Both the position numbers and the translations under genes were made by a program. Under the pieces are notes generated by a model. That model had not been told where the DNA came from. It saw only the letters and a list, made by a program, of their open reading frames with translations, and searched no databases. 60,441 nt of DNA, from contig JAEYQK010000013.1 of NCBI GenBank assembly GCA_023410055.1, positions 1-60,441 of the forward strand, read 5' to 3'. Positions 48,962-57,144 of the stretch are shown here, piece after piece. The stretch's first letter is position 1. Every line of letters begins with the position of its first letter. The stretch comes from Acidobacteriota bacterium (GTDB taxonomy: Bacteria; Acidobacteriota; Terriglobia; Terriglobales; Acidobacteriaceae).

Positions 48962-51865
48962 GTGAGGCAGCCACGGATTCTTGTTTCGTTGCTGCTGACG
49001 ATCGTTATCGGATCCAGCACTGCGTTCGGGCAGGCGCCTGCGTCTTCCGGGAACGCCCAGCCATCGCAGTCTGCGACGGAAAACCTGATTCACGAGATAC
49101 ATATCCGCGGGAACCGGCGCATCCCTGCTGAGACCATTCGTGGGCGCATATTTACGAAGCCCGGGGACGTCTACGACCAGTCCGCCGTCGAGCGCGACTT
49201 TATGTCGGTCTGGAATAGCAATTACTTCGAGGACGTCCGCATTGAACGTGTCCCAACCAGCAAGGGGTGGGACCTTGAAGTTTACGTCAAGGAAAAACCC
49301 ACGATTCGTGAGATCAAGTACGAAGGACTGACTTCGGTCTCCCAGTCTGACCTTCTCGACCGTTTCAAGGAACGTAAGGTCTCGTTGACCCAGGAGTCGC
49401 AATACGATCCAACGCGCGTGAAAAAAGCCGAAACCGTAATGAAGGATATGCTGGCCGAGCGCGGGCGCCAGTTTGCAACCGTCCGTACCGAGGTCCGCCA
49501 GATTCCGCCGGCTTCAGTAGGTGTTACGTTCATCGTCAAGGAAGGTCCCAAGGTAAAGGTCGGGAAGATCAAGTTCGAGGGGAACAACAAGCTAGGCAGG
49601 CGATACTTGCAGAGTGCGATGAAGAACTTGAAGCCGATCGGCATCCCGCACTCCATTTTCCTTCAGAGCCTCTTCTCCAAGACCTACGATGCTACGAAGC
49701 TTCAGGAAGACGCGGAACGCGTCCGTTACGCCTATCAGCAGAAGGGCTTTTTCAAGGCAATCGTTCAGGACCCCAAAACCCAATTGCGCGACAGCAAGCC
49801 GCCTTTTATCCATTTTCCGTTGATACAGAAGTCCGGCAAGAGAGTTGATATAACCATACCGGTCGAGGAAGGCGAGCAGTACACGCTTAAGGAAATCAAG
49901 TTCACCAATAACAAGACGATTAACAACACCAAGTTCCTGCGCTCATTGTTCCCGATGAAGGATGGGGACATATTCAACTCTGAACTGGTAAAAAAGGGTC
50001 TCGACAACCTGCGCGAGGCCTACGGCGAATTTGGCTTCATCAACTTCACTCCGGTACCTGATACACAGATCGATGACGAGAAGCGGGAGATCACGCTTGT
50101 AGTCGACATCGACGAAGGCAAGCCTTACTACGTCCGTCGCATTGAATTCGTCGGCAATTCCACCACTCGTGACAAAGTCATTCGCCGCGAACTGGCGTTG
50201 GAAGAAGGCAGCGTCTACAACACCAGGCTATGGAAGCTCAGCTTGCTGCGACTGAACCAGCTTGGTTATTTCGAACCGCTGAAGGCAGAAGGGCCGGATG
50301 CACAGCAGTCCACAGACATCAAGCAGAACAATCAGGAAGCCACCGTCGACATAACCCTGAAGGTGAAAGAAAAGGGCAAGAACTCCATCGGTCTTACCGG
50401 TGGTGTCAGCGGACTGTCCGGGTCATTCGTTGGCTTCAATTACGAAACGAACAATTTCCTCGGTCTCGGAGAGACTCTCCGCGTTCAGGCTGACGTCGGA
50501 ACGATGCAGCGCGACCTGGTCTTCGGTTTTACCGAACCGTACATGTTCGATCGCCCGTTACAGTTGGGCTTCAGCGTCTTCTTTTCCAAGTACAACTTTA
50601 ACGAGGCCAGGAACGCGTCCATAGCCTATGGGACGCAATTGGATCTGTCGAATTCCGTTCTTCAGAACCTGCAGAATTTCACCCAAGCTCGTTCCGGCTT
50701 CACCGTCTCTGCAAGCTATCCGTTGCACCGATCGTTCAAGCGCCTCGGACTCACATATTCCTTCGATAGTTCCACCGTCGAGACCTTTAGCCAGGCATCA
50801 CAGGCGTATTTCGAACTGCTTGCATTCCGCGGCGTTTCAGGACCGAATGCACTGAAAGGAATCGTCACTAGCAAGGTTGTTCCCAGCTTCTCGTTCAACA
50901 CCATAGACAACCCAATGAAACCGAGCCGGGGACACAGCTTTTTCCTGGCTGCCGATTTCGCCGGGATCGGTGGTAACGTGAAGAGCATTCGGCCCGTATT
51001 CGAATACAAGCAATTCACGCCCATGAAGCTCTTCCGGCCCATGCGCGAAGGTCATCAGGTTCTTGGATTCCGAGTGCAGGGCTCGTTCGTGACTGGCTAC
51101 GGCGGCGTAGTCGCACCTCCGACCGATCGTTTCTATACCGGAGGCGACACCGACATCCGTGGGTTTGATACGCGTTCGATCACGCCGTACGCGTTCATTA
51201 CGAACAAGGTCAATTTCCCGCTCATCAGCCCGAGCGATTCTTGCGTCCTCAGCTCGTTGGTAGCGTGTACGGGCGTGTTGAAGGATCCCAGCAATCCCGC
51301 CCGAGGGACCATCGGAGTGCCTATTGCGGCTCCGCAAATAGTCTTTACGGGGGGCGATACCAGCATCATCAGTAACGTGGAATACCGTATCCCGATCGCA
51401 GGGCCGGTCACCATCTCGATCTTCAATGATTTCGGAATCAACGCGGCCGCGCGTCTTTCGCAATTGCGTCTCAACACCGGCCAGTTGGAGCAGTTCACCG
51501 GCCAGGGCTTCGGGTGCAGCGGTCTCGACACGAATTTCAATTGCCTCCCGACCGTTTCCGGAATCAACGTCGATCGGTTCTTGACCCCGATCAAAAATAC
51601 GAACTGGGTTCCTCGCATGTCGACCGGTATTGAACTTCAGGTCATCATGCCGGTCGTCAACGCTCCGTTCCGTATTTACTACGCCTATAACCCGCTTCGC
51701 TTGGATACGATTGCGAGTTCGCCAGTTCAAATCACTCGCGACATGTTCCCGGTGGGCGGCGCAGGCGATGTCACATACCAGAGAGCGGTTGCGGCTTACT
51801 CTTCCGGTTACCAGCTGCGAGAACCGCGAAAGACGTTCCGGTTTACCGTCGCTACGACCTTCTAG
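48962..51865 (+). CDS. bamA: Outer-membrane protein assembly factor BamA
   Basis: BamA inserts beta-barrel proteins into the outer membrane. After a signal peptide (ILVSLLLTIVIGSSTAFGQA) come five POTRA domains (from about residue 40; e.g. EIHIRGNRRIPAETIRGRIFTKPGD, GKIKFEGNNKLGRRYLQSAM, RRIEFVGNSTTRDKVIRRELALEEG). An Omp85 barrel follows (YETNNFLGLGETLRVQADVG, FYTGGDTDIRGFDTRSITP with the conserved G-G-x-x-x-R-G-F, ending V-A-T-T-F). The start is uncertain. GTG 48962 begins the signal peptide but has no Shine-Dalgarno. ATG 48933 in another frame would give a natural N-terminus if two bases were absent. A strong terminator follows. Confidence 0.95.
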   Translation: MRQPRILVSLLLTIVIGSSTAFGQAPASSGNAQPSQSATENLIHEIHIRGNRRIPAETIRGRIFTKPGDVYDQSAVERDFMSVWNSNYFEDVRIERVPTSKGWDLEVYVKEKPTIREIKYEGLTSVSQSDLLDRFKERKVSLTQESQYDPTRVKKAETVMKDMLAERGRQFATVRTEVRQIPPASVGVTFIVKEGPKVKVGKIKFEGNNKLGRRYLQSAMKNLKPIGIPHSIFLQSLFSKTYDATKLQEDAERVRYAYQQKGFFKAIVQDPKTQLRDSKPPFIHFPLIQKSGKRVDITIPVEEGEQYTLKEIKFTNNKTINNTKFLRSLFPMKDGDIFNSELVKKGLDNLREAYGEFGFINFTPVPDTQIDDEKREITLVVDIDEGKPYYVRRIEFVGNSTTRDKVIRRELALEEGSVYNTRLWKLSLLRLNQLGYFEPLKAEGPDAQQSTDIKQNNQEATVDITLKVKEKGKNSIGLTGGVSGLSGSFVGFNYETNNFLGLGETLRVQADVGTMQRDLVFGFTEPYMFDRPLQLGFSVFFSKYNFNEARNASIAYGTQLDLSNSVLQNLQNFTQARSGFTVSASYPLHRSFKRLGLTYSFDSSTVETFSQASQAYFELLAFRGVSGPNALKGIVTSKVVPSFSFNTIDNPMKPSRGHSFFLAADFAGIGGNVKSIRPVFEYKQFTPMKLFRPMREGHQVLGFRVQGSFVTGYGGVVAPPTDRFYTGGDTDIRGFDTRSITPYAFITNKVNFPLISPSDSCVLSSLVACTGVLKDPSNPARGTIGVPIAAPQIVFTGGDTSIISNVEYRIPIAGPVTISIFNDFGINAAARLSQLRLNTGQLEQFTGQGFGCSGLDTNFNCLPTVSGINVDRFLTPIKNTNWVPRMSTGIELQVIMPVVNAPFRIYYAYNPLRLDTIASSPVQITRDMFPVGGAGDVTYQRAVAAYSSGYQLREPRKTFRFTVATTF

Positions 51866-51882
51866 GAATCGACTTGCGGATT

Positions 51883-51916
51883 GAGCCGGCGCCTTGGCGC
51901 CGGCTCTTCTTTTTTG
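51883..51916 (+). terminator. Rho-independent terminator after bamA
   Basis: gagccggcgcc (51883-51893) pairs perfectly with ggcgccggctc (51896-51906) and is followed by TTCTTTTTT. Confidence 0.92.
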
Positions 51917-51999
51917 CCTCTGAACTATTTGCCACGCACTCGACAAACTTATTTTCGAATAACGTGTTCTTACTGTTGTTGTTGTTCAGGAGACGACCC

Positions 52000-52593
52000 G
52001 TGAGAGCGCTTCTTGTTGCCCTCTGTTTTTGTTTCATGTTGACCGTTGCCGCTCAAGCGCAGCTCGATGCCGCAATCGGATTCGGGACTGTAACGGCTCC
52101 CAGTGCTGCTGATGCTAGCGGCGATCACTTTCCGCAGAATGTCGGTGGCGGTCTGTTTATCGCTGTGAGCGCAGATTACCTGCTGAAACACAACTTTGGA
52201 GTCGGTGGAGAAGTCTCGTGGCGGGCGTCACAGAACAACTATGCGGGCGTTGCCCCGTTTCGCCCTATCTTCTATGACTTCAACGGCGTTTATGCACCGC
52301 CTCTGGGCAGGCACGCCGCCGCGGAATTTCAAGCCGGTATTGGCGCCCAAAGCGTGAGGTTCTATCAGAACTTCACCGTCAACTGCAACCAGTTCACCGG
52401 GACATGTACCAACTACGTCAGCACCAATCACTTCATGGGTCATTTTGCCGCTGGGTTGCGGTACTATGTGCATGGAAATCTCTTCATCCGCCCCGAAGCG
52501 CATCTCTACCTTGTGCACAACAACTTCGAGTTCAGTGGGGCTCGAGCGACGAGGTTCGGTGCTTCGATCGGTTATAGCTTCGGGAAACAGTAA
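52000..52593 (+). CDS. Small outer-membrane beta-barrel protein, 197 aa
   Basis: A signal peptide (VRALLVALCFCFMLTVAAQAQ) precedes about 175 residues of alternating polar/hydrophobic strands (GGGLFIAVSADYLLKHNFGVGGEVSW, LRYYVHGNLFIRPEAHLYLVHNN) ending G-A-S-I-G-Y-S-F-G-K-Q, consistent with an eight-stranded barrel of the OmpA/OmpX type. A C-N-Q-F-T-G-T-C loop could form a disulfide. GTG 52000 has AGGAGACG at a good distance. The function is unknown. It lies downstream of bamA but behind a terminator. Confidence 0.75.
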   Translation: MRALLVALCFCFMLTVAAQAQLDAAIGFGTVTAPSAADASGDHFPQNVGGGLFIAVSADYLLKHNFGVGGEVSWRASQNNYAGVAPFRPIFYDFNGVYAPPLGRHAAAEFQAGIGAQSVRFYQNFTVNCNQFTGTCTNYVSTNHFMGHFAAGLRYYVHGNLFIRPEAHLYLVHNNFEFSGARATRFGASIGYSFGKQ

Positions 52594-52607
52594 GGGTATG
52601 CATTGCC

Positions 52608-53654
52608 ATGTTGAGTTCGGCTTTCTGGATCACAGTCGTTGTGCTGCTCGTGGCATGCTTGACTCCGGCGCATGCTGAGCTGACTTTTCTGCTCCAGGAA
52701 CCCTATGGCCATTTGGGACAACTCAGCCCGACAGGCCACGCCGCCATATATTTCTCCCGTATCTGTGCTGACACCCCGACCATGCTGCGCCGCTGCGAGC
52801 CCGGCGAAACGGGCGTCGTCATAAGCCGTTACAGTAGGATTGGCGGCTACGACTGGCTGGCGATTCCGCTTATTCCCTACCTCTACGCTGTGGATCATGC
52901 CGATGACGTTCCCTCCAGCATTGATCGGGATGCAGTGGATGAAATGCGAGACCGCTATCGCCGGGGCCATCTCCGCGATCTTGTTCCCGACCGTGCCGAC
53001 GGGACAGCACCGGGCGGGGCGTGGAACGAACTCGTCGGCGCTGCCTACAACCGGAAGATCTACGGCTTCCGGATTTCCACGACCGAGGCTCAAGACGATC
53101 TATTGATCCAGGAACTCAACTCAAAACCAAACAAATCTCGGTTTAATTTCTTCTTCAGCAACTGCGCCGACTTCGCTCGCGCCATCGTCAACGGCTATTT
53201 TCCCGGCGCTGTCCGTCGCAGTTATGTCGCGGACATGGGCTTGATGACTCCCAAGCAGGTTGCCAAGTCGCTGGTCAAATACGACAAGAAGCATCCCGAG
53301 ACTCAGCTTTCGGTCTACCTCATTCCGCAAGTTCCAGGGACTATGCGGCGGAGCAAGTCAGTTCACGGGGTCGCCGAGTCGTTGCTGAAGACTAAAAAAT
53401 ACGTTCTACCGCTCGCGTTCTTTCAACCGTTCTTCATTGGAGGAGTAGCCGCGGCCTATATCACGGAGGGACGCTTTAGTCCCGGTCAAGACGCCGTCAC
53501 ACTGGCGTCCGCGCATGATCTCTACCTGATTACTGGCGAGGGCAAACCGCTGATTGCCGCCGGTGCCGCCGCTCCAAACATCGAACTCCCGGCAGTTCTG
53601 AATATACCTCCAACGGTTCCGCGCCTTGCCTACGTCGACACTCCAGAGCATTGA
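52608..53654 (+). CDS. Secreted permuted papain-like (DUF4105/NlpC-like) protein
   Basis: 348 residues. After a signal peptide (cleavage near A-H-A-E, residue 23) comes a domain with a histidine in S-P-T-G-H-A-A-I-Y-F (H44) and a cysteine in F-F-S-N-C-A-D-F-A (C186). A histidine strand before a cysteine helix, separated by about 140 residues, is the order of circularly permuted NlpC/P60-like folds such as LRAT and DUF4105. A second hydrophobic stretch (YVLPLAFFQPFFIGGVAAAY) and a beta-rich tail follow. Peptidoglycan or lipid hydrolysis is possible. It follows the small barrel gene by 14 bases, so they probably share a transcript. Confidence 0.68.
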   Translation: MLSSAFWITVVVLLVACLTPAHAELTFLLQEPYGHLGQLSPTGHAAIYFSRICADTPTMLRRCEPGETGVVISRYSRIGGYDWLAIPLIPYLYAVDHADDVPSSIDRDAVDEMRDRYRRGHLRDLVPDRADGTAPGGAWNELVGAAYNRKIYGFRISTTEAQDDLLIQELNSKPNKSRFNFFFSNCADFARAIVNGYFPGAVRRSYVADMGLMTPKQVAKSLVKYDKKHPETQLSVYLIPQVPGTMRRSKSVHGVAESLLKTKKYVLPLAFFQPFFIGGVAAAYITEGRFSPGQDAVTLASAHDLYLITGEGKPLIAAGAAAPNIELPAVLNIPPTVPRLAYVDTPEH

Positions 53655-53698
53655 TCGGAAGCAGGTAACCGAAGCTCGATCGGAGCAAGCCTGAACTC

Positions 53699-54127
53699 CT
53701 AAAATGCCGTTTCCAGCCCCCACCGTGACATTATGATCGACGACGAGCGTCGCGAACTTCCGAGCGCACTTGATGTCTGCTCCTCCTCGATTTGCCAGAT
53801 ATCTTTCCCCGAATCGAGGCATTCGATGCCGAGTTGCGTCCCTTGTGCGGTGCCGTATTTCCCGATCCATACCACGCAGAACTTGCTCCGTCGATGCTGA
53901 TACTGCACGGTTATGCTCTGCCCAACATTGAGCTTACCGTGGAAACCCCCGAGTCTCGCGCCCTTTTCGGTCGCATCGAGAGTGTGTGCCAGGTAGATAG
54001 CGGTTTGGCCGGACTCATCCTGAGCAATAACTTTCACCGGGACGACCATACGCAATCTCTGTTTTATGCGTTTCTGCAGGCTTACACCGTGTCTGTGGTT
54101 CGGGATTGTTTTCGAATTACTCACCAA
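53699..54127 (-). CDS. PilZ-like domain protein
   Basis: 142 residues. An R-rich opening (LQKRIKQRLRMVVPVKV, resembling the RxxxR of PilZ) is followed by beta strands including L-A-H-T-L-D-A-T-E-K-G-A-R-L (in place of the D/N-x-S-x-x-G motif; T replaces S) and V-W-I-G...G-T-Q-L-G-I-E-C-L. This is the typical PilZ layout of many acidobacterial proteins. Binding of cyclic-di-GMP cannot be assumed because of the changed motif. It is convergent with the papain-like gene, with 45 bases between them. Confidence 0.7.
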   Translation of the reverse strand: MVSNSKTIPNHRHGVSLQKRIKQRLRMVVPVKVIAQDESGQTAIYLAHTLDATEKGARLGGFHGKLNVGQSITVQYQHRRSKFCVVWIGKYGTAQGTQLGIECLDSGKDIWQIEEEQTSSALGSSRRSSSIIMSRWGLETAF

Positions 54128-54262
54128 AGTGCCTCAATTTTTGCTGATAGTGTCTGCTCTTGCCAGTTGGATTCTCCCATTATGAATGAGATTCGTAAGT
54201 TCGCGTCCCTACACTGATTACTTCGGTAACAGTAAGTAATCCGATCGGCTCAAAATAAGAAG

Positions 54263-54287
54263 CCCACGCCCATTGCTGGACGTGGGG
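54263..54287. repeat. Imperfect CCCACG palindrome between convergent genes
   Basis: cccacgccc...ggacgtgggg is related to the CCCCACGTT family and lies in a gene-free spacer (54128-54312). It could act as a terminator for the minus-strand gene ending at 54313. Confidence 0.6.
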
Positions 54288-54312
54288 ATTGTCTTGCTGC
54301 TTACCCTGGTTC

Positions 54313-54876
54313 TTACGCCGCGCGCAGTTCGATCTCGGCACGCCTCGGATCACGAATCACGGTTCCGAGATCTATCTCATTAAGTTGTCCCTGCTCAGCC
54401 GCCGAAGCAACCACGGTTGCGCGGGCGAAGACGGCATTGGACATGAGTGCCGCCATGTTGATCGCGGCGTAACCGAAATCATGTGCTAGATGAACGCCCC
54501 CCTCTACCATCTGGGAGATCGAGACCACTGAATCAGTTATTGGATCCGACCAACGGATCTTGTCTCGCGTCGACGAATCCTGTTGTTGTTCTGACCGTTG
54601 CTCAACTCTGGGACCGCGCTTCCGAACGGCGATCGGAATGGTTGCCGCCCTCTTCCTTGTCACGTTCCCGCGCTTTACCTCGACGGCTATAACTGCCTCC
54701 GTTGAGTCAGGCGTTGACTTGACGACAGCTGGGATCATTGCCTCCGCCGAATCGCCAGCCTGTAAAGCGACAGGTTTAACACTGACCTCTGCTTGGTTGC
54801 GACGACGAGGACGATGGTTTCGGGTTGCACGGACCGCACTGTTTTTCGAGGTTTTAGCTTTCGATTTTTGCCTCAA
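54313..54876 (-). CDS. Hypothetical basic low-complexity protein, 187 aa
   Basis: No family is recognised. The first 110 residues are Lys/Arg/Ala/Val-rich with imperfect repeats (AEVSVKPVAL, AEAMIPAVVKSTPD, EAVIAVEVKRGN). The last 75 residues form a helical segment (DPITDSVVSISQMVEGGVHLAHDFGYAAINMAALM), phasin-like in periodicity, and a short end. I start at TTG 54876 because GGAGGAAG lies five bases before it. TTG 54906 would add ten residues. An opposite-strand frame over the same DNA is less convincing. DNA or granule binding is speculative. Confidence 0.5.
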   Translation of the reverse strand: MRQKSKAKTSKNSAVRATRNHRPRRRNQAEVSVKPVALQAGDSAEAMIPAVVKSTPDSTEAVIAVEVKRGNVTRKRAATIPIAVRKRGPRVEQRSEQQQDSSTRDKIRWSDPITDSVVSISQMVEGGVHLAHDFGYAAINMAALMSNAVFARATVVASAAEQGQLNEIDLGTVIRDPRRAEIELRAA

Positions 54877-54960
54877 AACTTCCTCCGCATTTATTCGTGC
54901 ACCCAATTAGATGGCTAGCCGACAAATGACGGATGCCAAACGCACTCTGCCTAGTCCTGG

Positions 54961-55422
54961 CTAACTCCAGTAGTCGGGCCTCTCAATCACTCCATCGCCC
55001 GGACGCTCCATCCATCTCTCTGGCTTTCGCAAAGGTGCAAACCCAAACTTGGCATAGAGTCCATGCGCGTCCCTCGTTCCTAGTACCCAACGCCGAAACC
55101 CTTGAAGCTCCGGATGTTCGAGGATGGTCTTCATCAACCACTTGCTCAATCCTTTGCCGCGGTGTTCAGGGACGATAAACACGTCGGCTATCCAGGCGAA
55201 TGTCGCATAGTCCGTGATAACGCGTGAAAAGCCCACTTGCCCACTGGATGAATAGACGCCAAATGGAATGGAATTGCGTATGGATCGGCGCACAACCTCG
55301 ATGGGCCGCCCTTTGGCCCAATAGGTCGATTCGGAAAGAAACGAGTGGATCAGCGGTATATCGAGACGGCTGGCATCCGTATCGATTTCGTATTCGCCCT
55401 GCTGCCAGCGTGTGTTGTTCAT
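54961..55422 (-). CDS. GNAT-family N-acetyltransferase
   Basis: 153 residues. The acetyl-CoA-binding motif appears as I-A-D-V-F-I-V-P-E-H-R-G-K-G-L-S-K-W-L (R/Q-x-x-G-x-G/A form), preceded by F-S-R-V-I-T-D-Y-A-T-F-A-W. G-L-Y-A-K-F-G-F at the C-terminus is the usual GNAT end. The substrate is unknown; relatives are often called small-molecule or amino-acid acetyltransferases. It starts 22 bases downstream of the pseudo-receiver gene's end on the same strand. Confidence 0.9.
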   Translation of the reverse strand: MNNTRWQQGEYEIDTDASRLDIPLIHSFLSESTYWAKGRPIEVVRRSIRNSIPFGVYSSSGQVGFSRVITDYATFAWIADVFIVPEHRGKGLSKWLMKTILEHPELQGFRRWVLGTRDAHGLYAKFGFAPLRKPERWMERPGDGVIERPDYWS

Positions 55423-55444
55423 GCGGCATTTTACCGCGCTGGAC

Positions 55445-55792
55445 TTACAGCGGGGTACGCCCGACTGTGCCCATCAGCTTTGTCAAAGGGACAAGGTCCG
55501 TCAACTTGCCGGCTCTGCCGCAGGTCTCATCGCAATCTGTGCAGCCCGGACATCTCATCGTTGGCAGATGAAGTTTGCCCAACTCAGAGGCGATGCTATC
55601 GCGTTCCGCTTCGTTCCAGGAGTGGTGGCAAATGATGACGCCACAGATCGGCAGGATTCGTATCATCGAGCACGCCGTTGCGATGTTGGTTGCGGTGATG
55701 AGTTGAAAACCTCCACCGTAAAGCAGAGCCTGTGTGGCGCAAAGATCGGCCGTACGCTTCGTAATCGCCAGAACCTTATTGCGTGGACCCAA
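55445..55792 (-). CDS. Degenerate receiver-like protein with CxxCxxCxxxC cluster
   Basis: 115 residues. The pattern of strands and helices is that of a CheY-like receiver (KVLAITKRTADLCATQALL, QLITATNIATACSMIRI, CGVIICHHSW, then a short helix). However, the acidic pocket is missing (A-I-T-K), and the phosphorylation aspartate is replaced near C-H-H-S. The region where a receiver would have its K-loop carries C-P-G-C-T-D-C-D-E-T-C, the spacing of a ferredoxin-type [4Fe-4S] site or a zinc cluster. A TTG start at 55792 has AGGAG about nine bases upstream. It could be a redox-sensing pseudo-receiver (inference). Adjacent to the GNAT gene. Confidence 0.6.
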   Translation of the reverse strand: MGPRNKVLAITKRTADLCATQALLYGGGFQLITATNIATACSMIRILPICGVIICHHSWNEAERDSIASELGKLHLPTMRCPGCTDCDETCGRAGKLTDLVPLTKLMGTVGRTPL

Positions 55793-55910
55793 GGGAAGAA
55801 CTCCTGAGTTATATTGTCGCAGTACTTACGCGTACTCGCAATCAAGCAAACTACGCAGTTTTCTTAGCCCACCTATGCGGGCACTCATGAGCGAAGTGGC
55901 GTGCCACAAC

Positions 55911-55950
55911 TGAATCTAGTCAGTACCTTGTGAATCTAGTCAGTACCTTG
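55911..55950. repeat. Perfect 20-bp tandem duplication upstream of adenosine deaminase
   Basis: tgaatctagtcagtaccttg occurs at 55911-55930 and again at 55931-55950, about 80 bases before ATG 56031. The sequence ctagtcagtac has partial dyad symmetry, so it may be a protein-binding site. Confidence 0.8.
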
Positions 55951-56030
55951 CTTTTGTTGTACTCTCCTGTAGACTCAGTCAGTCATAGCTTTCGAAATCT
56001 GCGCCCTAAAAGCGCATTCTTCGGGTTACC

Positions 56031-57092
56031 ATGCACGATCCGGACCACGAGCGCCATATCAATGCCGAACTCCCAGAGCTCTGCTACGGGATTCCAGTCA
56101 GTGAGCAGCATATTCACATCGAAGGGACTCTCGCTCCTTGGATGATGGAGAGGTTCTCACGCCGCAATCGAATTCCACTCCACTTCCGAAGTCACAAGGC
56201 ACTCGCGAAGGCTTATCACTTCAAGAATCTCGGTGAGTTCCTCGATCTCTACTATCTTGGGTGCAGAGTCCTTGTAACCGAGCTCGATTTTTATGAACTG
56301 ACTATGACCTATCTGCGGCGCGCGGCGAGTCAAAATGTCCGCCACGTCGAGATGTTCTTTGATCCGCAGACGCACCTGAAGAACGGCGTCGCTTTCTCAA
56401 CCGTGGTGAATGGCATTCATCGCGCCACGATAGATGCCCGCGAGCGGTTCGGTATCTCGGCCATGCTCGTAATGTGCTTCCTGCGCGACCTGCCTCCGGA
56501 CGAAGCGTTGAGAGTGCTGGAGGAATCGCTCCCCTACAAGGACAAGATCGTCGCCATCGGCCTGGACTCCGCCGAACGCGATTATCCGCCCAGCCTCTTC
56601 GAGCGCGTTTTTGCGCAGGCAAGAAAACACGGCTACCGCGTCGTTGCCCACGCAGGGGAAGAAGGTCCAGCCGATTATGTTTGGCAGGCTTTAGAACTGC
56701 TGAAGGTCGAACGCATAGACCACGGTGTCAGGTCGGTTGACGATCCGAAATTGATGGATCATCTCGCCCGCGTCCAAATGCCGCTTACGATGTGTCCGTT
56801 CAGCAGCAAGCGCCTCTGCGTCGTCAGTTCACTGAAGGAATTCCCGCTGCGTTTCATGCTGGAACACGACATCTGCGCGCTGGTGAACTCCGATGATCCC
56901 GCCTACTTCGGTGGATACGTGAAACGCAACCTGCTGGGCATCGCGCGCGCGCAAAATCTTACTAGATCGCAGATTTTTCAATTGGCCAAAAACAGCTTCC
57001 GCGCCAGTTTCCTGTCGGAGCGGCAGAAGCGAGCTTATCTGGCTGAGATCGACGCTTTCGAGGACGCGCATGTTGTTGTCTGTTCGCGTTGA
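56031..57092 (+). CDS. Adenosine/adenine deaminase
   Basis: 353 residues, typical size. Zinc-binding H-x-H lies in S-E-Q-H-I-H-I-E-G-T-L. The catalytic set is H-A-G-E-E (H and E), I-D-H-G-V (H) and V-N-S-D-D-P-A-Y-F-G-G-Y (DD). Hydrolytic deamination of adenosine or adenine in purine salvage is expected. The N-S-D-D-P-A-Y-F-G-G-Y loop is close to fungal-type adenine deaminases, so adenine is a candidate substrate. ATG 56031 is the only good start; there is no strong Shine-Dalgarno. Convergent with the orphan H-box gene at 57145. Confidence 0.92.
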   Translation: MHDPDHERHINAELPELCYGIPVSEQHIHIEGTLAPWMMERFSRRNRIPLHFRSHKALAKAYHFKNLGEFLDLYYLGCRVLVTELDFYELTMTYLRRAASQNVRHVEMFFDPQTHLKNGVAFSTVVNGIHRATIDARERFGISAMLVMCFLRDLPPDEALRVLEESLPYKDKIVAIGLDSAERDYPPSLFERVFAQARKHGYRVVAHAGEEGPADYVWQALELLKVERIDHGVRSVDDPKLMDHLARVQMPLTMCPFSSKRLCVVSSLKEFPLRFMLEHDICALVNSDDPAYFGGYVKRNLLGIARAQNLTRSQIFQLAKNSFRASFLSERQKRAYLAEIDAFEDAHVVVCSR

Positions 57093-57144
57093 GGCGTTTA
57101 CTTCCAAAAGGTGCGCATAGCGACTGTCGTAACCGTCAGGGCGC

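Noticed and set aside
50837..51946. 369-codon minus-strand frame inside bamA
   Set aside because: Antisense to the beta-barrel portion of BamA, Arg-rich composition, no start signal.
54560..54910. 116-codon plus-strand frame over the low-complexity protein
   Set aside because: The minus-strand reading has a Shine-Dalgarno and a helical end. The plus-strand frame has neither start signal nor family.
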